Shown here: positions 22,614-31,880 of the stretch, in pieces | Position numbering within the stretch: position 1 is the first letter of the stretch | How the letters are laid out: each line of letters opens with the position of its first letter | NCBI GenBank assembly: GCA_015178975.1 | Contig: WHVD01000139.1 | Location: 155,745-219,744 of the forward strand | Source of the DNA: Hysterangium stoloniferum | Taxonomy: Eukaryota > Basidiomycota > Agaricomycetes > Hysterangiales > Hysterangiaceae | Length of the DNA: 64,000 nt | Direction of reading: 5' to 3' | The notes under the pieces: model-generated | The model's input: the letters and a program-made list of their open reading frames with translations, nothing else | Database searches by the model: none | What the model was told of the DNA's origin: nothing | Program-made: the position numbers and the translations under genes

Positions 22614-23490
22614 GGCATCTTAGTTTTGACTGTCCAAAGCCAAGGAATAAAGAAAAGCTACAGCACAACTGGCAGTCATGCAACAGTGCTAACAAGATGG
22701 AAGAGGCAAAAATAGAGGAAGTAGAGGAACAGACAGGAAAAGCAAGTGTCTTTTCATAACATGATACATGTGCAACCTTGGCTAACATCTATGATTGGAA
22801 CACAGACACAGGGGCCACATCACATATGACACCCCACTACAACTGGTTCCACACCTATACCCCACACAGAACCCCAATCAAACTTGCAGACAATAGGATT
22901 GTATACTCTGAAGGTGTTGGGAGTGTTATTTTTAAACCAATCATTGATGGAAGAGTTGGCTGGGAGGCTGAATTCACAAAAGTATTACATAATAATATTC
23001 TTGCTGTTCTATACCTCACACATCATAAAGAATTTGATGTACACATTTCATCCAAAACTATAAAATTTAATTGCCATGGGAATCTTTTATTCACTGCATC
23101 AATTACCAATCAGAATGTGGGCTACTTGGATGGCAAGACTCTTATAAATAAAATGGATAATGTGCACATGTCCTCTACTTTACCTCTAGATTTGTCTCTG
23201 TGGCATAGACAATTGGGGCACCACCACTACAAGGGAATAAAAAAATCTAATGAGAAGAAACATGGTTAAAGGACTGGTACTCAATTCAAAGGCTAAACCA
23301 GATCCAATTTGTGAACCATGTCTTGCAGGAAAGATGCATGCCAATCCATTTCCCTCCTCAGAACATCACTGCAATGAACCTTTGGAGTTGGTACATACAG
23401 ATGTACACTATATTGGCACAAGATCCTGATCTGGATGCTACTATTGGGTCACATTCATTGATGATGCTTCAAGATTCTATTATGTCATCC
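22614..23490 (+). pseudogene. Copia gag C-terminus, protease and integrase N-terminus (broken)
   Basis: It begins within a CCHC zinc knuckle (HLSFDCPKPRNKEK). The protease follows at about 22800 (WNTDTGATSHMTPHYNWF, catalytic D-T-G). Then comes the GAG-pre-integrase segment with LWHRQLGHHHYKGIKK (about 23195), the cysteine pair CEPCLAGKMHANPF (about 23310), and the start of the integrase core (VHTDVHYIG, WVTFIDDASRFYYVI, first catalytic Asp). Frameshifts occur near 23265 and 23420. LTR-E interrupts it at 23491. Confidence 0.85.
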
Positions 23491-23697
23491 TATTATGACC
23501 AGAATTCCCGCTGGACTCTGGGCACTAACTTATATGCACCTGCACCCTATACGCACCAATTGTCAGTTTACCGGAATTCCCACCAGACTCCATATGTCAG
23601 ACTTGTCTACGTTCAACTTTGTTACGTTGTGTTTCAGTCACCGGAATACCCACTGGACTCCATCCCTGTCTATGTCCGACCTCGTCCCACACATCAG

Positions 23698-24339
23698 TGT
23701 GAAGGGTATGCCTATATGCATAATTGGACAGTGGATTAATATGCATATTATAGTACTTTATTATCTAGTTTCTATTCCTTTTCTTTAATTCTCTATATCC
23801 TTCGAGCATACCCATATTTCTTAGTTGGAAGTCTTGTGTATACCTATGGGTGCTCTCAGCGCCAAAAGACAGACATCTTTTTACCCAACAGACACCACCT
23901 CGTAAATGACCCAGACGTCGAATAGCGAGAGGTGTCAAGGGTAACGTCTCAACTACCTATAAAGGTAGCATTTTCTCGCATACTAACAGACTTTGGACTC
24001 GAACCGCAAAAGTCGAGTTCCACTCTAAGGTCTTTGTGCTCGTCGACACTATAGTCGACTCGCACTACTATCTCTTTACTTTAGATATTCAGCCTCTCGT
24101 GATTATCTATTTTACATCTAGCTACGAGTTGTACCGTAAAGGTCAACTCTTTCATTCTCTCATTCTAGCCGTCAAGAGCAACTGTACAGTTGCTCTTGTG
24201 ACGTGTAGCGTGTCTCCTTGCTAGTACTGTCAGTCTAGTAATCTACAGTATTGCACTGAACGGTCAATACCTGCTAATAGTAGTTGAATAAACACTACAC
24301 TTCATACATTGAACGGTCAGAATCTATCGACTCTTCACA
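23698..24339 (+). mobile_element. Solo LTR-C inside LTR-E
   Basis: 642 bp, TGTGAAGGGTATGCCTATAT to ACTCTTCACA, flanked by atcag (23693-23697, 24340-24344). It includes the perfect palindrome gagcaactgtacagttgctc. Confidence 0.93.
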
Positions 24340-24485
24340 ATCAGTCACCAGACCCTGCTCAGAAAACCCATCATCCCTCTAACAGAGCCCCATTCCCATT
24401 TTAGTCAAATGACCTGTCACAATTCAGACTCCGCTCCCACTCCATTTCCCGTTATGGTTTATGATTTGTCACGATTTGGACTCCG

Positions 24486-24976
24486 TGTCACGAATGTACA
24501 AACTCAAATTTCAATAATATTCAATTTAATATTTCTTCAATATTCCTTCGACTTTCCGACTCAACTTCCAACTCAACTTCCAACTCAACTTCCGATTCGA
24601 CTATTCTTCGACAATATCTTCAACAATATCGAATATCTTCGACTTGTCTCAGTTTGATGTCATTGATGATTTCACTTTGATATCATATTATCATCATAGG
24701 TAAATGATATATAGTATATAAGGGCAATGATAGGAACGAAGGAAGTCAGTCAGAAAACCTGTATTATATTATATTATTACTGTATTACATAATCGTCGAA
24801 CTTTTCCGAGTCCTTCTTTGACTTATTTATTCGTGAGCCTTTGTGTCCTATCTTTGCCTCATGCTTTATCAACAGGACGAATTAATACTTCGTCAAATGA
24901 GGCATCTTTATTCGATATTGTTGAATATTCTTCGATTGTTTATTCGACTTTATTGAGTAAAATTCAATTCGTGACA
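24486..24976 (+). mobile_element. Solo LTR-F inside LTR-E
   Basis: 491 bp with perfect 10-bp inverted ends (TGTCACGAAT ... ATTCGTGACA) and the flanking duplication ctccg (24481-24485, 24977-24981). It contains three tandem copies of caactcaacttc-like units near 24560 and many tcttcgac words. It is the only copy in the window, an LTR family of its own, and retains its CG sites. Confidence 0.88.
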
Positions 24977-25401
24977 CTCCGCTCCATTCCATCCCGTTCC
25001 TAACACCAAATTTGGTGTTCACTATTCCCATTTTACATTTTGCTAGTTTCATTTCATTATTACTGGATTTGGTATGTCATTCATTCCACAGTCTACATAG
25101 TCTGGCAGATATTGTACATACAATCCAGTCAGAAAATCAGCTTAGATTCCCCCCAGTAATCTAATACATTTTCCACTCTAAACTCCTACTTGAATTACAC
25201 CACTCACGCTAGTCGGAGCCCACAGGCTCCAATGCATCTATCTCTCTTATTTATCTCGACTCCTGACCTCTCGACCCACAACCTCCAACCTACGACCCCT
25301 CGACCCATGAACCCCACCCGGACTCCCCGGGATTCCCCTCCACCTGTCTGAAATTGGACAACACGATCTCACGAGGGTGCAGCCTATAAGCTGAAGCCAA
25401 G

Positions 25402-26045
25402 TGTGAAGAGTCGATAGATTCTGACCATTCAATATACAAAGTATATAGCGTTTATTCAACTACTACTAGCAGGTATTGACCGTTCAGTATAATACCATAG
25501 ATTACTAGACTGGCCATACTAGTAAGGAGACACGCAACACGTCACAAGAGCAACTGTACAGTTGCTCTTGACAGCTAGAATGAAGAATGAAAGAGTTGAC
25601 CTTCACGGTACAACTCGTAGCTAGACGTAAGATAGATAATCAACGAGAGGTTGAATATCTAAAGTAAAGGGATAATAGCGCGAGTCGACTATAATGTCGA
25701 CAAGCGCAAAGACCTTAGAGTGGAACTCAACCTTCGCGGTTCGAGTCCAAAGTCTGTTAGTATGCGAGAGAACACTACCTTTATAGGTAGTTGAGACGTT
25801 ACCCTTGACACCTCTCGCTATTCGACATCTGGGTCATTTATGAGGTGGTGTCTGTTGGGTAAAAAGTGTCTATTGTTTGGCGCCGAGAGCGCCCATACGT
25901 ATACACAAAGCTTTGAACTACAAAATAAGGGTATGCTCGAAATATAGAAAGAATGTAAATGAAGAAAATAAAAAGTAAATAATAAAGTACTATAATCCAA
26001 CTATTATTCCTTAGTCCAATTATGCATATATGCATACCCTTCACA
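25402..26045 (-). mobile_element. Solo LTR-C, reverse, inside LTR-E
   Basis: 644 bp, reverse orientation, flanked by ccaag (25397-25401, 26046-26050). It is the full-length counterpart of the LTR at 23698-24339. Confidence 0.93.
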
Positions 26046-26111
26046 CCAAGTCTTACCGGATATTCCACGGGTTTCTCCGGAAACCTGCTGTGTACGTACC
26101 CTAACACATCC

Positions 26112-27300
26112 CAATCAAGCCCAAAAGTGGTGTTTTTTGGGCATTCAAACAGTACAAAGCATTTACAGAAAACCTCCTTGGACAAAAAATAAAGAAACTT
26201 AGGGATGACAAGGGTGGAGAATAAATGTCAAGGGCATTCATTGAATTCACCAATAAACATGGTATCTTGCATCAGTGTGAAGAGTGGTAGAAGTTCTAAC
26301 CGTTCTATATACGAAGAATATCGACCGTTAAAGTACGATACCATGATGTATTGACTGTCTAAGTCTAATACGGACCGAACGCGTATTGACTACTTAGTTC
26401 AATACGGTAGAGAGAAGTAGCTATCTAAAGTAAGGTAGATAGCTAGAACGAATAAGCAGAATTGACTGGTTAAGTGCGATTCTGGACGACTGCTCGAGTG
26501 CAAGTAGAGTAGTTAGAGAGTCAAATAATAGAGTAGCGTGGATGTAGTCCACACGAGTTGAGATAAGGATTGAGTTTCAACTGATACAGTTCAAAACTCA
26601 GTTTGAATGAGTAGCTAAAGCCCGTCTGTGACGGTCGAGACAATACACCAATCACAACTTACAGGACACTAACGGGTGTCTGGGTAAGTCGTGGTTGCAG
26701 TGTAAAAAGTGTCTGAGTTCTAAACTACAGGCACTAGAATACATAAGTCTGCATGTGCGCCCACAAGAGTCGATGTACCGCATACATAGGTCGTCGAACT
26801 AATTATAGATATAATAAAAGAGAGAAAATAGAAATAATAAAGGAGATATAGTAAGAGCTCATCCGACTATATTTCCTGAGTGTATTTTGCCATACCTCTC
26901 ACAATCAGCATACAGTCCATAATAGATCTCAGCAAAATGGAATGGCAGAGCATGCAAACAGGACATTATCAGAAGGAATTACAACCATGCTAACAGATTC
27001 TGAACTACCCAAGAACTTCTGGGAATACTGCCTGGCTGCATTTGTACACATCTGGAACCACTGTCCATCATCTGCCTTAAAGGACAAAACACCATACATG
27101 AAATTTGGCACAAAAGGAAACCAGATATCAGTCACATCAGAGTTTGGGGATGCATTGCATATATGCACATTTAAAAGGACAAACAACCAAGCTTGGGATC
27201 TCACATGGAAAAATGCATCTTTATTGGGTATCCTGAAGGATATAAGGGATGGTTATTCTATGTATAACCCAGTGACAAGAAGGATAGTGATCACTGAATG
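26112..27300 (+). pseudogene. Copia integrase, second half (split by LTR-B)
   Basis: 26112-26275 reads VFWAFKQYKAFTENLLGQKI and EFTNKHGILHQ. After the LTR-B insertion, 26904-27300 reads HTVHNRSQQNGMAEHANRTL (catalytic Glu region of Copia integrases, Q-Q-N-G-x-A-E), then MLTDSELPKNFWEYCLAAFV and the C-terminal ISVTSEFGDALHICTFKRTN region. A TGA follows at 27299 (ITE-stop-AEFDE), probably from CGA. Confidence 0.86.
26276..26903 (-). mobile_element. Solo LTR-B, reverse, inside Copia integrase
   Basis: 628 bp, reverse, flanked by atcag (26271-26275, 26904-26908). It closely matches the Gypsy-1 5' LTR at 9370-9998. Confidence 0.93.
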
Positions 27301-29387
27301 AGCTGAATTTGATGAACGATACACATGGAAACACCAACCACCACAAGTTCCAGATACTGGTGGGAAGGATGAATCAAGTACTAGGGATTATCCCCCAGGG
27401 GCTCCAGTTGTTGAAGAAGAAGATAATCCACCAACTGACTTACCAACTGCCTCTGTGGAGGATCATGAATTCCCTACACCTGAATCTGAAAACAATGGTG
27501 TCACACCATCCCCCCAGATCACAGATAATGAGGAGGAAGAAGATAATAGACCAATTGCCATTCATCATGAATTCCCTGCACCTGAATCTGAAGACAATGC
27601 TGCCACACCATCCCCCCAGATCACAGATAATGAGGAGGAGGAAGATAACAGACCAATTGCTATTCAAATACCTTCACGCATTATAAAACCTCCTAATGAA
27701 TGGTGGAAAACTTGGGAACCCAATCCTACCACTTCTGACAGTACTGATGAAATGTAATTGGAGGAGGCATATGTGTCAATTATTTCTGAACCAAGGGCAT
27801 TTACAGAGGCAATAAATGGTCCACAGGCAAGACAATGGAGAGAGGCAGCCTTGGAGGAAATGAACACACATATTAGCAATGGAACCTGGACCTTAATGAA
27901 ACTACCACCAGGAAAGAAAGCTATAGGATCAAAATGGGTTTTCAAGGTGAAACGAAAGGCAGATGGATCAATAGAACACTTCAAGTCATGATTGGTTGCT
28001 AAAGAATACAACCAGAGACTAGGATTTGACTATACAGAGATTTTTGCCCCAACAATGCACCATGCTACTATTTGTCTAGTATTAGCACTGGCTGCAGCAG
28101 AAGGCCTCCACCTCCGATCAGTTGACATATCACATGCATTCATCAACAGTGATATTGATACAGAAATATACATGGTCCAGCTGGAAGGATTTCATCAAGG
28201 AGACCCAGATACAGCATATAGACTAGACAAGTCACTCTATGGACTCAAGCAGGCAAGCAATCTCTGGAGCAAACACCTGCAGAGTGTACTAGAGAAAATG
28301 GACTTCAAGCAGATTTATTCTGATCCATCAGTCTATATCTATCAATGAGATGGAATCAAAGTCATTGTTCCAATATTTGTAGATGACATCACCCTTGCAG
28401 GACTATCCAAAAAAGTCCTGGATGATTTTGTAGCTGAGTTAGCTACACACTTCAAACTCAGGGATCTAGGACCTACATCTTTCCTATTAGGCATTGAAAT
28501 CACACGAGATTGAGAAAAGCGAACTATCTCTCTATCACAACACCAGTACATCTTGAACAAATTACAGGAATTTGGAATGTCAAACTGTTATGCAGTGGGT
28601 ACACCCATGGATCCAGGGGCAAAACTATCATCAGACCAATCACTCAAAACCATGGAGGAACAGAATGAAATACATGACATTCCCTACATGAATGCAGTTG
28701 GGTCCATGATGTATTTAGCCACCACCACCCATCCCGACATTGCATACACTACAGGAGTATTGGCTCGGTTTAACTCAAACCCTGGTATGGCACACTGGAA
28801 GGCTGTCAAACACCTACTGTGATATTTGAAGGGAACTATGGATATGAAACTTACATATGGTCCAGATCCCTCAAATCTTGACCTATTTGTTGGCTTCAGT
28901 GATGCTAGTTATGGTGGAGACAAGGACAGTGGGAAATCAATAACAGGCTATATAATCAAAGTAGGATCAGGAGCAGTATGTTGGAGTAGCAAGCTACAAC
29001 CAATTGTAACACTATCAACCACAGAAGCTGAATATGTTGCAGCAGTTGCAGCAGGAAAGGAGATCTGTTGGATGCAGAATCTATCAAAGGAATTGGGATA
29101 CAAGGCACCATGTCTATCAAAACTCTTCATTGACAACCAGTCAGCACTAACTATAGCCAAGAACCCAGAACATCATGGATGAATGAAACATCTGGACTTA
29201 TGCTACTACTGGTTACATGACATAGTAGAAAAGGAATTAATCAATCCCATCTATCTACAAACAGATGAAATGCCAACAGATATCCTAACCAAAGCATTAC
29301 CAAAACCAAAGGTGGAGAAGTTTAGAGCTATGATGGGATTAGGAAACTGAACAGATATGGGATTAAAAAGGTGTTTCATCAAAGGGG
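27301..29387 (+). pseudogene. Copia linker, reverse transcriptase and RNase H (TGA-riddled)
   Basis: After an acidic linker with two repeats of a HEF(P)APESE..ITDNEEEEDNRP unit (27460-27660), the RT begins near 27780: KLPPGKKAIGSKWVFKVKRK, SVDISHAFINSDIDTEIYM, LYGLKQASNLWSKHL and the active site IFVDDITLA (28370-28400). RNase H follows with GFSDASYGGDKDSGKSITGY, LSTTEAEYVAA and FIDNQSALTIAKNPEHHG. Internal stops at about 27989, 28346, 28512, 28820 and 29180 are all TGA at places where Arg is expected. One TAA lies near 27755. A purine tract and the 3' LTR come next. Confidence 0.88.
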
Positions 29388-31170
29388 TGTATTGGAATTG
29401 GTGATGAAACCACCCATTTCTTAGAGGCAGTTCACCCATTTCCTTACTTTTTCATAGGAGGATGTTAATTGTGGACCATGTTTTCTGAGGTTAATGCATG
29501 CCAGAACCAGTGTACACCTAAACTAGCATTCTACCTATCATGTCAGAAGGTGATTCACTAACTAACACATTGATTGACAAACAAGTACTATTATTACAAA
29601 TGGATTTCATAGTGGTGGTAAGGAGTCAAGGAGATGAATGAACAAAGTTCAACATGCCAAATTGATACAAATAAGGTCATATGACATGTTGATGATTCAT
29701 ATGACCCATTTCTACCTTATACTAGTGTGTAACATTGAAAATCAGAGAAAATAATAGAGGGTCAAAAAACTACCCCAATGAGTGATTATTTTGTTTGATT
29801 TATTGAGCAATGGGTTTTGATTGGAATCACATAATTTCTTAAGTTGGTAGATAGCCAACATGTTCTAGTATATCATGTGAATTTTTCAGAATTTTTGCTG
29901 ATATCATTTCTTCACATAATATCAATCTTTTTAAAATGCACAAACATTGGGGCAGTTTTTTGACCCACTGAAGCTGGAAGCACATATCAAAATTGGGAAA
30001 AGCATGACTCACCAACACCACAGAACTGCCACCACCTGCCTCAAAACACCATACACCATCTACATCCACCTGACCCCTCTTTCAGCAACCTGTTTAATGC
30101 CCACAACTGTCACTTCTCAACACACACTGGCCCCCCTGTTTAACAGACCCAAGCTGCAAAGTGTCCTCTCATTGTTAAGGTGTATACACAGAAGGTTTCC
30201 AGAGAAACCTGCGGGAAAGCCAGTAGGACTTGGCTTCAGCTTATAGGCTGCACCCTCGCGAGATCGTCTTGTCCAATTTCAAATGGGTGGACGGGAATCC
30301 TGGGAAGTCTGGATGGGGTTTGTGGGTTGAGGGGTTGGGGAGTTGAGATACATAGATAAGTCAGAGGTCGAGTGATAGATGGGTTGGAGCCTATAGGCTC
30401 CAATGAGTAAGAGCGGTGTGTTTCAAAGAGGAATTTAGAGTGGAAAATATACTAAGATTACTGGGGAGAATCTAAGCTGATTTTCTGACTGGATTGTATG
30501 TACAACATCTGCCAGACTATATAGATTGTGGAATGAATGTCATACCAAACCCAGTATAATGAAAACTAAACTAGCAAACATAAAATGAGATAAATAAACA
30601 CCAAACTTGGTATTAGGAATGGGATGGAACAGAGTGGAGTCCAAATTGTGACAGGTCATAAAACCATAACGGGAATGGGGCAGGAGTGGAGTCCAAATTG
30701 CAGGTCATTTGACTATAACAGGAATGGGGCTCAGTTAGAGGGCTGACAGGTTTTCTGAGTGGGGTCCAGTGACTGATGCATGGGACAGGGTCAGAGATAC
30801 ATAGACAGGGGCAGAGTCCAGTGGGTATTCCAGTGACTGTTACATGAATTAATAGAGGTTGAATGTGGACAGGTCTAACATATGGAGTCCAGTGGGAATT
30901 CTGGTAAACTGACAATTGGTACATATAGAGTGCAGGTGCATATAAGTTAGTGCCCAGAGTCTGGCAGGAATTCCAGTTGTAACACTCATGATCTGTCCAT
31001 ACATATTGATGCTCATCCCACAACTATGACTCACACTGCCCACACTCTCACTCTTATCATCATCACAATCCAGTCCCATTTGGTGACCATTGCCATGATT
31101 GCTGTGCCACATATTCATACTACTTGCACAAAAAAAAAACAAAACAAAACAAACAGACAAGGATGAGACA
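29388..31170 (+). repeat. Copia 3' LTR, interrupted by LTR-E
   Basis: It starts TGTATTGGAATTGGTGATG right after the purine tract and ends GATGAGACA before the duplication aagaa (31171-31175). Its net length is about 966 bp once the LTR-E (30173-30984) and its 5-bp duplication are removed. The right end is fixed by that duplication, which also restores the Tc1 start codon. No genes are inside. Confidence 0.83.
30173..30984 (-). mobile_element. Solo LTR-E (copy 2), reverse
   Basis: 812 bp. On the minus strand it starts TGTTACAACTGGAATTCC and ends GTATACACCTTAACA, flanked by ctcat on both sides (30168-30172, 30985-30989). It is the uninterrupted form of 23491-26106. Confidence 0.92.
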
Positions 31171-31484
31171 AAGAAGACATTGAAGAAAAAACACACACTC
31201 TAGTTCACAAATACACCTCATGACACCCTAATCCTGCATCTCTGCTCCTTCTCTTCTCCATCAAGCTCAACAAGATGAAAAGAAGTCAATTAACTTTACA
31301 TACCTTTGATTTAGTAGCTGTGTACGAGTAGATTATTAATTGCTGGAGAAGTCAACACGGCACATTGTGATTAGCCCAAAAGGAAACCCCTTATAAGGGT
31401 GTCACACCACAGCCCATTTGGGAGGTACACCACAACCTGAATCGGACATGGGAAACCACAGGTTTTTCACCATTCGATACTGCA
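31171..31484 (-). other. Upstream end of the Tc1/mariner relic
   Basis: On the minus strand the ATG at about 31182 begins the transposase whose body is at 20988-21325. The remaining ~300 bp would be the transposon's 5' leader and terminal repeat. I could not place the exact transposon end, because the inner partner is lost. No other gene is seen here. Confidence 0.6.
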
Positions 31485-31880
31485 GGATTCATCAAGAATG
31501 TGTATCCCAGCACTACTACTGCGGAGCATTCCAGGTCTGACCGGATAGAGCCGTGAAATCTGGCGGTACGCCCAATCTTTTATTGCACTTGAGCACCGTA
31601 CACTTGACGTTTCTTTCCAACGTGCTGAAGAACGATAAGAGTGACATGTCACCTGGCTTTTCCTGCCGTCACTTCCCACGCCTGTGACTTTTGTCCGTTC
31701 ATTCATTGTACTCAAAGAAAGTTCACAGGATTCATCAAGAATGTGTATCTCAGCACTACTACTGCGGCCCATTCCAGGTCTGACCGGATAGACCCGTGAA
31801 GTCTCGCGGTACGCCCAATCTTTCATTGCACTTGAGCACTGTACACGTTAGTTGACGTTTCTTTTCAACGTAGTACAATT
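31485..31880 (+). repeat. Imperfect tandem duplication at the fold-back edge
   Basis: The stretch beginning tcatcaagaatgtgtat occurs at about 31490 and again at about 31733, each running about 130 bp through gcactactactgcgg, gtacgcccaatctttcattgcac and the following gacgtttctttccaacgt. Several CG sites are kept in both. Confidence 0.75.

Larger units (their letters stand above)
23491..26106 (+). mobile_element. Solo LTR-E (copy 1), inflated by three nested insertions
   Basis: It starts TATTATGACCAGAATTCC (the first G decayed; copy 2 has TGTTACAACTGGAATTCC) and ends ACGTACCCTAACA. It is flanked by catcc (23486-23490, 26107-26111) inside the Copia integrase. Without the LTR-C, LTR-F and reverse LTR-C insertions it would be about 830 bp, the length of copy 2 at 30173-30984. 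The small ORFs in it are not genes. Confidence 0.88.
21326..31170 (+). mobile_element. Ty1/Copia retrotransposon with many nested LTRs
   Basis: It starts TGTATTGGAATTGG at 21326 and ends GATGAGACA at 31170, flanked by aagaa on both sides (21321-21325, 31171-31175). Inside is the Copia order gag, protease, integrase, RT, RNase H, then a purine tract aaagggg (29381-29387) and the 3' LTR. It landed within the first codons of a Tc1-type transposase. Insertions at 21368-22613, 23491-26106, 26276-26903 and 30173-30984 account for about half its length. The coding region has several TGA stops. Confidence 0.9.

Noticed and set aside
23311-24657. Several ORFs of 80-140 codons in 23311-24657
   Set aside because: They cross boundaries of Copia, LTR-E, LTR-C and LTR-F, so no single element encodes them.
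27309-27686. 125-codon ORF with repeated NSLHLNLKTM and its antisense
   Set aside because: Out of frame with the Copia polyprotein. The real frame has the acidic PAPESE/DNEEEED repeats of the linker.
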